DNA of 64,000 nucleotides from Nocardioides sp. S-1144 (lineage in GTDB: Bacteria; Actinomycetota; Actinomycetes; Propionibacteriales; Nocardioidaceae): the NCBI RefSeq assembly GCF_005954645.2, contig NZ_CP040695.2:1116001-1180000 (forward strand). Direction: 5' to 3'. Below are positions 1 to 9,071 of the stretch, in pieces (the first letter of the stretch is position 1; the number at the start of each line of letters is the position of its first letter). The notes under the pieces are model-generated. The model searched no databases, was not told where the DNA came from, and saw nothing but the letters and a program-made list of their open reading frames with translations. Made by a program: the position numbers and the translations under genes.

Positions 1-18
1 CGGGCTCGAGCCGCGTGA

Positions 19-2271
<2,253 letters not shown>

Positions 2272-2390
2272 GGCTCAGCGTGCCCGGTAGGTGAGGCGGT
2301 CGGCCGCGTCGGCGCCCGAGCGGACCTCGACGCTGGGGACGCCGAGCACCGCAGCCGGTTGTCGTGGACGCAGTCCCGGCCGGTGCCGGC

Positions 2391-3560
2391 TCAGCTCCAG
2401 CCGGTGCTGCCCCCGAGGGCGAGGTCGTCGTCGTGGTTCTCGGTGCGCTCCGTCGTGCACTCCGAGCTGCCGTCGGCGAACTCGTGGCAGACCTCCTCCC
2501 CGACCTCGTCGGGGTACTGGTTCGGGAGGACCTCGAGGTCGAGCCGGGTGGTCGTGCACGGTCCCGACCCGCAGACGACCAGGTCGCCGAGGTCCGACAC
2601 GGTGAACGGTCGCCCGTCGGCGGTCCAGCCCCAGCTGCCGGGACTCCCCGGCAGCGTGGTCGACGTCCCGGTCGCGAGGTCGTAGAGCTCGAACCGGCGC
2701 TGCGACCGCACCTGGTCGACGTACCGGGCGAACCGGCCACCGGGGGAGAGCTGGAAGTAGCCGGCCGAGTCCTGGGTGACGTCGCGCGCGACGATCTCCT
2801 CGCCGGTCGCGACGTCGATGACGGCGATGTGGCCGCCGTAGCCCAGGTTGCTCCGGCCCCCGGCGACCTCGTCGACGACCTCGAGGTCGGGGGCGACGGT
2901 CACCTCCTCGGTCCGGAGGTCCACGTCGAGGACGCCGGCGTCGCCGCCGCCGACGTAGACGTGGTCGCCGTCGAGGCGGGCGGGGGCGAAGCCGCCCGGG
3001 TGGTCCGGGAGCGGGACCTCGGCGACGCGTTCGTCGGTTCGCACGTCCTGGACCACGAGGGTCACCACGCCGTCGTCCTCGGTCGTCCACGCGAGCAGCG
3101 ACGAGCCGGGGTCCGACGTGGCGCTCGGGGGCACGTCGAGGTCGATCACGGTGCCGTCGGCCGCCACCAGGTGCGTGCCGAGCGGTTCCTGGTCGGCGTC
3201 GTAGGCCTGCACGACGACGCCGACCGAGGTGTAGCTGAGGTTGCCGACGCGCGGGGCGGCGAGCGTCACGCTCACCGCGCCGTCGCGCAGGTGGACGGTG
3301 CTGCCGACGGCGAAGGCGGCGCCGAGGTCGGCCGTGGGCAGGCCGGCCGGCTCGACGGCGTCCCGGTCCGACGAGCCGGGGTCGAGCAGCGCGTAGCCGC
3401 CCCCGAGGGCGACGACGGCGGCCAGGGCGGCCGCGCCCGTCGTGGCCCGGCGGCGCCCGCGCCGCCGCCGTCCGTCGGCGAGGATGCCCGACGCCGGTGC
3501 CCGCGGGACGTCGAGGCCGCCGGCCTCGCGGGCCAGGAGGTCGTGCAGGTGGTCGCTCAT
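2391..3560 (-). CDS. Membrane-anchored beta-propeller-like protein, partner of ECF sigma factor
   Basis: A 389-residue protein with a short basic cytoplasmic N-terminus (about residues 1-38, RRRRGRRR), one transmembrane segment (about 39-58), and a large outside domain of short beta-strand repeats (DVRTDERVAEV, DVDLRTEEVTV, DVATGEEIVA, DLATGTS) typical of WD40/TolB-like propellers. Its ATG overlaps the stop of the upstream sigma factor gene as ATGA, so the two are translationally coupled. The position is that of an anti-sigma or sensor protein, but no zinc anti-sigma motif (HxxxCxxC) is visible. A regulatory role is inference from coupling. The alternative is simply an exported protein of the sigma regulon. 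Confidence 0.75.
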   Translation of the reverse strand: MSDHLHDLLAREAGGLDVPRAPASGILADGRRRRGRRRATTGAAALAAVVALGGGYALLDPGSSDRDAVEPAGLPTADLGAAFAVGSTVHLRDGAVSVTLAAPRVGNLSYTSVGVVVQAYDADQEPLGTHLVAADGTVIDLDVPPSATSDPGSSLLAWTTEDDGVVTLVVQDVRTDERVAEVPLPDHPGGFAPARLDGDHVYVGGGDAGVLDVDLRTEEVTVAPDLEVVDEVAGGRSNLGYGGHIAVIDVATGEEIVARDVTQDSAGYFQLSPGGRFARYVDQVRSQRRFELYDLATGTSTTLPGSPGSWGWTADGRPFTVSDLGDLVVCGSGPCTTTRLDLEVLPNQYPDEVGEEVCHEFADGSSECTTERTENHDDDLALGGSTGWS

Positions 3561-4075
3561 CGGGAGGCTCCGTTGGTCTGGGGGAGGACGTCGTCGCCGA
3601 GCAGCGCGCGCAGCTTGGTCAGGGCGTCGGAGGTCTGGCTCTTGACGGTGCCCTCGGAGATCGCGAGGGCGGAGGCGGTCTCGGCGACGCTGAGGTCGTC
3701 GTAGTACCGCAGGACGACGACGGCTCGCTGCCGCGGCGGCAGCTGGGCCAGCGCGGCGAGCAGGGCCGGCCGGTCGCTGGGGTCCGAGCCGACCGTGCCG
3801 GGGTCGGGCAGCGTCTCGGTCGGTCGCTCGTTGCGCCACGACCGGCGCCGGAACCACGAGGTCGCGGTGTTGACCAAGGTGGTGCGCGCGTAGGCCGGCG
3901 CCGCCTCCAGCGAGCGCACCCTGCCCCACGACGCGTAGGTCTTGGCCAGCGCGCTCTGCACCAGGTCCTCGGCCTCGGCGCGGTCGCCGAGCAGGAGGTA
4001 GGCGGTGCGGTACAGCGACGGCCAGGCCGCGTGCACCAGCTCGGTGAAGTCCTCGTCCGAGGGTGGTCGGGTCAT
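3557..4075 (-). CDS. ECF RNA polymerase sigma factor, SigE family
   Basis: A 172-residue sigma-70 factor with only regions 2 and 4. Region 2 (about 10-75) contains the GDRAEAEDLVQ motif. Region 4 (about 100-155) contains LPPRQRAVVVLRYYDDLSV and the helix-turn-helix SEGTVKSQTSDAL. The start at 4075 (MTRPPSDED) has an AGGAG Shine-Dalgarno sequence about 8 nt upstream. An upstream in-frame start would add a Pro/Arg-rich stretch that does not look conserved. The stop overlaps the start of the anchored propeller protein by 4 bp. Factors of this family direct RNA polymerase to a small set of stress or envelope promoters, and the partner gene is the likely signal input. Confidence 0.9.
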   Translation of the reverse strand: MTRPPSDEDFTELVHAAWPSLYRTAYLLLGDRAEAEDLVQSALAKTYASWGRVRSLEAAPAYARTTLVNTATSWFRRRSWRNERPTETLPDPGTVGSDPSDRPALLAALAQLPPRQRAVVVLRYYDDLSVAETASALAISEGTVKSQTSDALTKLRALLGDDVLPQTNGASR

Positions 4076-4162
4076 CTGCGAGCTCCTGCGGGCGGGTGGT
4101 GGGTCACCCTGACAGATGCGGCCGCGCACCGATCGGTTGGTCGGTCAGTAGCATTCACGCCG

Positions 4163-4681
4163 ATGACCATCCGCCGGAGCAGCCCCACCGGGCGCGACCC
4201 GATCGCCGAGGCCCGGCGTCAGTGGTTCGCGCACGGCTGGGACGACGCCGCCGACGGGATGGCCGCCGTGACCTCGGTGATGCGGGCGCAACAGCTGATG
4301 CTCACCCAGATCGACGCCTCGCTGCGTCCCTTCGGGCTCACCTTCGCCCGCTTCGAGCTGCTGCGCCTGCTGAGCTTCGCCTCCGAGCAGCGGATGACGA
4401 TGCTGCGCGCCGGCCACCGGCTCCAGGTGCACCCGACGTCGCTGACCAGCCTGGCCCGCCGGCTGCGCGACGACGGCCTCGTCGACCGGGTCTCCAACCC
4501 CGACGACGGCCGCTCGGCGATCCTGGAGCTGACGCCGGCGGGGCTGGCGCTGGTCGAGCAGGCCACCGAGGCGCTCAACGCCGAGGTCTTCGAGGACGTC
4601 GGGCTCTCCGGCGACGACATCGCGACCCTGGTCGACGTGCTGGGCCGCTTCCGCGCCGGCCGGGGCGACTTCGCGGGCTGA
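4163..4681 (+). CDS. MarR-family transcriptional regulator
   Basis: A 172-residue winged helix protein. The core (about residues 45-140) has the MarR pattern: FARFELLRLL, then a recognition helix region (VHPTSLTSLARRL), then the wing DGLVDRVSNPDDGRS followed by LTPAGLALVEQ. MarR proteins are dimeric repressors, often released by small aromatic or acyl ligands. The start ATG at 4163 follows a TAGCAT hexamer 8 nt upstream. The gene converges with an acyl-CoA dehydrogenase gene only 2 bp away, and faces away from the sigma factor gene. The ligand cannot be read from the sequence. Confidence 0.88.
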   Translation: MTIRRSSPTGRDPIAEARRQWFAHGWDDAADGMAAVTSVMRAQQLMLTQIDASLRPFGLTFARFELLRLLSFASEQRMTMLRAGHRLQVHPTSLTSLARRLRDDGLVDRVSNPDDGRSAILELTPAGLALVEQATEALNAEVFEDVGLSGDDIATLVDVLGRFRAGRGDFAG

Positions 4682-4683
4682 CG

Positions 4684-5841
4684 TCAGCCGAGGAGCTTGC
4701 GGGCCACGACCACGCGCTGGACCTGGTTGGTGCCCTCGTAGATCTGGGTGATCTTGGCGTCGCGCATCATCCGCTCGGCGGGGAAGTCCTGGGTGTAGCC
4801 GTAGCCACCGAGCAGCTGGACGGCGTCGACGGTGATGTCCATGGCTGCGTCGGAGGCCAGGCACTTGGCGGCGGCGCCGAAGAAGCCGAGGTCGGGGTCG
4901 TCGCGCTCGGACTTGGCCGCCGCGACGTAGACCATCTGGCGCGCCGACTCGAGCTTCATCGCCATGTCGGCGAGCATGAACTGGATGCCCTGGAAGTCGG
5001 CGATCCGCTTGCCGAACTGCTGGCGCTCCTTGACGTAGCCGACCGCGAGGTCGAGGGCGCCCTGGGCGATCCCGACGGCCTGGGCGCCGATCGTGACGCG
5101 GGTGTGGTCGAGGGTGCGCAGCGCGAGCGGCAGGCCCGTGCCGGGCTCGCCGATCATCCGGTCGGCGGGGATGCGGACGTCGTCGAGGAGCAGCTCGCGG
5201 GTGGGGGAGCCCTTGATGCCGAGCTTGCGCTCCTTCTCGCCGAACGTGAACCCCTCGTCGGACTTCTCGACGATGAAGGCGCTGATCCCCTTGCCCCGCG
5301 GGGCGTCGGGGTCGGTCACGGCCAGGACGGTGTAGAACTCCGAGACGCCGGCGTTGGTGATCCACGACTTCTGGCCGTTGAGCACGTAGTGGTCGCCGTC
5401 GCGGACCGCGCGGGTCCTCATCGAGGCGGTGTCGGAGCCGGCGTCGCGCTCCGAGAGCCCGTAGGAGAAGCCCTCGCCGGCCGCGAGCCGGGGCAGGTAG
5501 CGCTGCTTGAGCTCGGGGGAGCCGCCGAGGATGAGCGGCAGCGAGCCGAGCTTGTTGACCGCGGGGATCAGCGACGACGACGCGCAGCCGCGGGCGACCT
5601 CCTCGATGACGATGCAGGTGGCCAGCGCGTCGGCGCCGACGCCGTCGTACTCCTCGGGCACGTGCGGGGCGTGGAAGTCGGAGGCGACCAGCGCGTCGTG
5701 CGCGGCCTGCGGGTACGACGCGGTCTCGTCGACCTCGGCCGCGTACGGTGCGACCTTGTTCTCGACGAGGTCGCGGACGGCGGCTCGCAGCTCCTCGTGG
5801 TCGTCGGAGGTGCGGAAGAGGTCGAACTGCGTGCCGGTCAT
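4684..5841 (-). CDS. Acyl-CoA dehydrogenase
   Basis: A 386-residue FAD enzyme that makes trans-2-enoyl-CoA from acyl-CoA in beta-oxidation or branched-chain catabolism. Visible motifs: YGLSERDAGSD and the FAD/substrate segment KSWITNAG in the middle domain, and QIYEGTNQVQR near the C-terminus, where the glutamate (about residue 370) is at the catalytic base position of the short/medium-chain type. Length is normal for the family. The start at 5841 (MTGTQFDLF) was chosen over an upstream in-frame ATG because the added residues are not conserved-looking and would run into the divergent gene's regulatory region. It is transcribed divergently from a TetR regulator, a common arrangement for a gene and its repressor. 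Confidence 0.93.
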   Translation of the reverse strand: MTGTQFDLFRTSDDHEELRAAVRDLVENKVAPYAAEVDETASYPQAAHDALVASDFHAPHVPEEYDGVGADALATCIVIEEVARGCASSSLIPAVNKLGSLPLILGGSPELKQRYLPRLAAGEGFSYGLSERDAGSDTASMRTRAVRDGDHYVLNGQKSWITNAGVSEFYTVLAVTDPDAPRGKGISAFIVEKSDEGFTFGEKERKLGIKGSPTRELLLDDVRIPADRMIGEPGTGLPLALRTLDHTRVTIGAQAVGIAQGALDLAVGYVKERQQFGKRIADFQGIQFMLADMAMKLESARQMVYVAAAKSERDDPDLGFFGAAAKCLASDAAMDITVDAVQLLGGYGYTQDFPAERMMRDAKITQIYEGTNQVQRVVVARKLLG

Positions 5842-5851
5842 GTCGGGCCCC

Positions 5852-5886
5852 TGAAACTCGGTATCGTCCTGATGGAACTCAGTGTC
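5852..5886. promoter_or_regulatory. Direct repeat between acyl-CoA dehydrogenase and tetR (candidate operator)
   Basis: Two 14-bp copies, TGAAACTCGGTATC (5852-5865) and TGGAACTCAGTGTC (5873-5886), match at 11 of 14 positions and are offset by 21 bp, two helical turns. They lie in the 70-bp divergent promoter region. They could be regulator sites or overlapping promoter elements. TetR operators are more often palindromic, so the call is tentative. Confidence 0.35.
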
Positions 5887-5911
5887 ACACAAGGGAGAGG
5901 GAGAGCCCAAC

Positions 5912-6652
5912 ATGGCTGCGAGCACGCGTGAGCGACTGGCCGACGCGGCGTTCGCGCTGTTCGACGAGCAGGGCTACGACGCCACCACCGTGGAACAGGT
6001 CGTGGAGCGGGCGGGGGTGAGCCGCTCGACGTTCTTCCGGGCGTTCGGGAGCAAGGAGGACGTGATCTTCCCGCGCCACGACGACCTGCTGGCCCGGATC
6101 GGGGCGCGGCTGGGCACCGGCACGGCGCAGACCTACCTGCACGCGATCCGGGAGGGCGCCGCGCTGGTGCTGGCGCAGTACCTCGCGGAGGGCCACGTCG
6201 CGCTCAGCCGCTACCGGTTGACCCGGTCGGTGCCGGCCCTGCGCGACCGCGAGATCGCGAGCACCCTGGGCTACCAGCGGCTCTTCCGGGAGCACGCCCG
6301 CCACTGGCTCACCGAGCTCGGCGGCCCGGACGTCGAGCTGCACGCCGAGCTGCTCGCGGCGTCGGTGGTCACGGCGCACAACGTGGTGCTGCGGCGCTGG
6401 CTGCGGGGCGAGACGACCGAGCCGTGGCGCGAGTTCGAGGACGCGATGGACACCGTGCTCGTCGGCCCGGGCGGCGGGCCCAGCGGCGGGCCCAGCGGCG
6501 GGCCCAGCGGCGGGCCCAGCGGCGGGCCGGGCGGCGGGCCGGCGGCCGCGGGGCCGGCCGGGAGCGCCGTCGTCGTCGTGCGCACCGACCTCCCGGCCGA
6601 CGAGGTCGCCGCGCGGGTGGCCGCAGCGCTCGAGGGGACGTCGCCCGGTTGA
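5912..6652 (+). CDS. TetR-family transcriptional regulator with Gly-Pro repeat tail
   Basis: A 246-residue regulator. The N-terminal TetR DNA-binding domain (about residues 5-52) contains TTVEQVVERAGVSRSTFFRA, a clear helix-turn-helix, followed by an all-helical ligand domain with a C-terminal TetR segment (about 75-185). It is divergent from the acyl-CoA dehydrogenase gene, so control of acyl-CoA breakdown is a reasonable inference. The ATG at 5912 has a purine-rich GGGAGAGGGAGAG ribosome site. A GTG at 5882 would add ten residues. Odd feature: after the regulator fold comes a low-complexity GGPS repeat (about residues 188-210), then a short alpha/beta-looking tail with VVVVRTDLPADEVAARV. 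Confidence 0.88.
   Translation: MAASTRERLADAAFALFDEQGYDATTVEQVVERAGVSRSTFFRAFGSKEDVIFPRHDDLLARIGARLGTGTAQTYLHAIREGAALVLAQYLAEGHVALSRYRLTRSVPALRDREIASTLGYQRLFREHARHWLTELGGPDVELHAELLAASVVTAHNVVLRRWLRGETTEPWREFEDAMDTVLVGPGGGPSGGPSGGPSGGPSGGPGGGPAAAGPAGSAVVVVRTDLPADEVAARVAAALEGTSPG
6473..6544 (+). repeat. In-frame 12-bp tandem repeat (GGPS codons) in tetR
   Basis: Four perfect copies of GGCGGGCCCAGC (6473-6520), followed by two degenerate copies. Each encodes Gly-Gly-Pro-Ser in frame. Copy-number change would keep the reading frame and alter only the length of the linker between regulator fold and tail. Confidence 0.85.
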
Positions 6653-6677
6653 CCCGGACGACGCCCCCTCGTTCGCG

Positions 6678-7271
6678 TCAGGCGGAGAGCTTGCCGGCCA
6701 CCGTCAGCACCCGGGTGACCAGGTGGTCGAGGGCGGCGTTGTCGGTGTCGTCGAGCTCGGAGCCGTTGCCGGTGACCTTGCCGACGCCGTACGGGTTGCC
6801 GTCGGCGAACTTCACCGGGTCGGTGTAGCCGGGCGGCACGATGATGCCGCCGAAGTGGGCGAACGTCGTGTTGAGCGCCTCGAGGGTCGTCTCCTGCCCA
6901 CCGTGCAGCGTCTGGCTGGAGGTGAAGCCGGCGTAGACCTTGTCGGCGAGCTTGCCCTGGCCCCACAGCGGGCCCAGGGTGTCGATGAACGACTGGAGCT
7001 GGCTGGTGATGTGGCCGTAGCGCGTGCCGGAGCCGAAGATGACGGCGTCGGCCCAGTCGAGGTCGTCGGGCGAGGCGACCGGCTCGCCCTCCATCTCGGC
7101 GACGTGGGCGGCCCAGGCCTCCTGGCTCTGCACCGCCTCGTCGGGGGCGGTCTCCCGCACGTGCCGCCGGCGGACCTCAGCGCCCTGCGCCTCGGCGGTC
7201 GCGGCGAGTCGGTTGGCCATCGCGTGCGCGGTGCCCATGCCGGAGTAGTAGATGATCGCGAGTTTCGTCAT
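6678..7271 (-). CDS. wrbA: NAD(P)H:quinone oxidoreductase, WrbA-type flavoprotein
   Basis: A 197-residue flavodoxin-fold protein. It reduces quinones by two electrons with NAD(P)H and FMN, avoiding semiquinones. Visible: the FMN phosphate loop YYSGMGTAHAMA at the N-terminus, the FGSGTRYG loop in the middle, GFTSSQTLHGGQE, and PYGVGKVTG. Length matches the WrbA family. The start at 7271 (MTKLAIIYYS) has a GGAGGTT ribosome site about 8 nt upstream. Further upstream ATG/GTG codons would extend into the promoter. The promoter carries a 16-bp inverted repeat, so expression is probably repressed by a small-molecule-responsive regulator. It converges with the tetR gene. Confidence 0.9.
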   Translation of the reverse strand: MTKLAIIYYSGMGTAHAMANRLAATAEAQGAEVRRRHVRETAPDEAVQSQEAWAAHVAEMEGEPVASPDDLDWADAVIFGSGTRYGHITSQLQSFIDTLGPLWGQGKLADKVYAGFTSSQTLHGGQETTLEALNTTFAHFGGIIVPPGYTDPVKFADGNPYGVGKVTGNGSELDDTDNAALDHLVTRVLTVAGKLSA

Positions 7272-7301
7272 GCCGGAGGAACCTCCATCGTCGGAACGGT
7301 C

Positions 7302-7317
7302 GGTTGACAGTTCAACC
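7302..7317. promoter_or_regulatory. Inverted repeat in wrbA promoter (candidate operator)
   Basis: GGTTGA-CAGT-TCAACC is a perfect 6-4-6 inverted repeat 31-46 bp upstream of the wrbA start. Read on the minus strand, TTGAAC inside it can serve as a -35 element with GACGAT 17 nt downstream as -10, so a bound dimer would block transcription. It resembles the short palindromes used by MarR/HxlR/TetR repressors of quinone reductases. Confidence 0.5.
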
Positions 7318-7399
7318 ACCCACTGTAGGCAGCCCTGGGCCGCGCCCGCTCACCCCGCCGGAGACGATCGGCGCCCGGAGGCCCGACGGTGGCGCGGGC

Positions 7400-8107
7400 T
7401 CAGCCCGTGGCGCCGAACTGCTCGACCCGCACCTCCGAGGCGCGCATCCCGGCCTCGCCCAGCACCCGCTGGGCGAACGAGGCGAACCCCACCGACCCGC
7501 ACACGTAGGCCCGCTCGGCCGGCGTCGGGAGGTCGACGAGGTCGCGGACCTCCTCGGGGTAGGGCGGCGCGGCGACCCGGCTGCCCAGGTTCTCCCGGGT
7601 GAGGGCGACGAAGGCGCCCGCGGCGATCAGCTCCTCGGCGTAGGGGAGCTCCTCGAGGGTGCGGCCGACCGCGACGACGCGCAGCCGGTCGGCGATGCCG
7701 AGCCGGCGGGCGTGCCGCAGCATCGAGACGAGGGGGACGACGCCGGCGCCACCACCGATCGCCACCGCGGTGACGTCGCCGGTCCAGGTGAACCAGCCGC
7801 CGATCGGGCCGCGCACCTCCAGCACGTCGCCGACCTCGGCGACGTCGTGCAGGTGGGCCGACACCTCGCCGTCGGGCAGGCACTCGACCATCAGCTCGAC
7901 GAGCGGGTCGGTGGGGTCGGACGCGGTCGAGTACGACCGCTGGGCGGTGTAGTCGTCGGAGGCCCGCAGCCGCACGACGTAGTGCTGGCCCGGCAGGTGC
8001 TCCTGGCGCCCGTCGACGTCGAGGCGCAGCCGGACCAGGCGGGTGCCGTCGCGCTCGACGGCGGCGATCCGGGCCGTCGTCCAGCGCGTCTCCACCGCGG
8101 CCGTCAC
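7400..8107 (-). CDS. FAD/NAD(P)H oxidoreductase, ferredoxin-reductase type
   Basis: A 235-residue reductase of the ferredoxin-NADP reductase superfamily. The FAD domain (about residues 1-105) has the RSYSTAS flavin-binding motif. The nucleotide-binding domain (about 110-235) has GGGAGVVPLVSM and the C-terminal CGSVGFASF signature. No iron-sulfur cluster cysteines are present, so it is a bare flavin reductase. The GTG start overlaps the stop of the preceding molybdopterin oxidoreductase gene as GTGA, which implies one operon. It is probably the electron partner of that enzyme; this is inference from coupling. Confidence 0.88.
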   Translation of the reverse strand: MTAAVETRWTTARIAAVERDGTRLVRLRLDVDGRQEHLPGQHYVVRLRASDDYTAQRSYSTASDPTDPLVELMVECLPDGEVSAHLHDVAEVGDVLEVRGPIGGWFTWTGDVTAVAIGGGAGVVPLVSMLRHARRLGIADRLRVVAVGRTLEELPYAEELIAAGAFVALTRENLGSRVAAPPYPEEVRDLVDLPTPAERAYVCGSVGFASFAQRVLGEAGMRASEVRVEQFGATG

Positions 8108-8739
8108 GGGTCGCCCTGGTAGCGCTGCTCCAGCCACGGGTCGCCGCGGTCGTGGTAGCCGTTCTGCTCCCAGAACCCCGGCCGGTCGCTCGCCATCAGC
8201 TCGAGCCGGGTGACCCACTTGGCCGACTTCCAGAAGTACAGGTGCGGCACGAGCAGGCGCACGGGGCCGCCGTGGTCGGTGCTGAGCGGCCTGCCGTCGA
8301 AGTCCCACACCACCCACGCCCGGCCGCCGGTGACGTCGGCGAGCGGCAGGTTGGTCGTGTAACCCGTGGTCGAGTGCGCCATCACGTAGGCCGCCTCGGG
8401 CAGCGGCCCGGCCGCCTCGAGCAGGGTGTCGACGCTGACACCGGTGAAGGTGGTGTCGAACTTGCTCCACGTGGTGACGCAGTGGATGTCGCCGCGGTAC
8501 GACGACCCCGGGAGGTCGTGGATCTCGCGCCACGACCACGACCGCGGGGTCTCCACGAGCCCGTCGACGCGCATCGACCAGCGCTCCACGTCGACGTCCG
8601 GCGTCGCCTCGGCGGTGAGGGACGGCCAGTCGCTGCCGGTGTCGTACTGGCCGGGTGGCAGGCGCTCGGCCCGCTGCTGGTCGGCGGCGGCGCCGCGGCG
8701 CTTGCCGGTGAAGCCACGGGTGACAGGCATGCGGCCCAT
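8104..8739 (-). CDS. Molybdopterin-dependent oxidoreductase, sulfite oxidase/YedY-like
   Basis: A 211-residue protein with the oxidoreductase molybdopterin-binding fold. Visible: GDIHCVTTWSK, where the cysteine is the expected molybdenum ligand, then AHSTTGYTTNLPL, DHGGPVRLLVPHLYFWKSAKW and WEQNGYHDRGDPW, all typical of the YedY-like group. There is no hydrophobic or twin-arginine signal at the N-terminus, so it should act in the cytoplasm, unlike exported YedY/MsrP. The natural substrate is unknown. GGAGG lies 4 nt before the ATG at 8739, and a second in-frame ATG is at 8730. It is coupled to the downstream flavin reductase by a 4-bp overlap and is divergent from gatC, with 32 bp between. 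Confidence 0.88.
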   Translation of the reverse strand: MGRMPVTRGFTGKRRGAAADQQRAERLPPGQYDTGSDWPSLTAEATPDVDVERWSMRVDGLVETPRSWSWREIHDLPGSSYRGDIHCVTTWSKFDTTFTGVSVDTLLEAAGPLPEAAYVMAHSTTGYTTNLPLADVTGGRAWVVWDFDGRPLSTDHGGPVRLLVPHLYFWKSAKWVTRLELMASDRPGFWEQNGYHDRGDPWLEQRYQGDP

Positions 8740-8759
8740 TCTGCCTCCGACCCCGGCAC

Positions 8760-8765
8760 TAGGCT
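8760..8765 (+). promoter_or_regulatory. -10 box for leaderless gatC
   Basis: TAGGCT sits exactly 6 nt before the gatC ATG, and no ribosome-binding sequence fits in the gap. Confidence 0.6.
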
Positions 8766-8771
8766 GACCCC

Positions 8772-9071
8772 ATGCCTGAGATCACTCGTGACGAGGTCGC
8801 CCACCTGGCGACGCTCGCCCGGATCGACCTGGACGACGCGGAGCTCGACCACCTCGCGCCCCAGCTGTCGGTCATCCTCGAGTCGGTGGCCTCGATCGCC
8901 GGTGCCGCCGGCGACGACGTCCCCGCCACGTCGCACCCGCTGCCGCTGACCAACGTCTTCCGCGACGACGTCGTCGTCCCGGGCCTGAGTGCCGAGCAGG
9001 CGCTGTCGGGGGCCCCGGCGCAGGAGCAGCAGCGCTTCGCCGTCCCGCGGATCCTCGGGGACGAGCAGTGA
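8772..9071 (+). CDS. gatC: Aspartyl/glutamyl-tRNA amidotransferase subunit C
   Basis: The 99-residue small subunit of the GatCAB amidotransferase, which turns Glu-tRNA(Gln) and Asp-tRNA(Asn) into the correctly amidated tRNAs. The family N-terminus is plain ([17 protein letters not shown]), followed by a helix and the C-terminal LRDD/PL-type segment ([12 protein letters not shown]). GatC wraps around GatA and stabilises the complex. The stop overlaps the gatA start by 4 bp (GTGA). It is first of the gatC-gatA-gatB operon and appears to be translated from a leaderless transcript. Confidence 0.95.
   Translation: MPEITRDEVAHLATLARIDLDDAELDHLAPQLSVILESVASIAGAAGDDVPATSHPLPLTNVFRDDVVVPGLSAEQALSGAPAQEQQRFAVPRILGDEQ

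Noticed and set aside
6425..6828. Arg-rich frames overlapping the tetR repeat and wrbA end
   Set aside because: Shadow frames of the GGPS repeat and of the convergent gene, without start signals or motifs.
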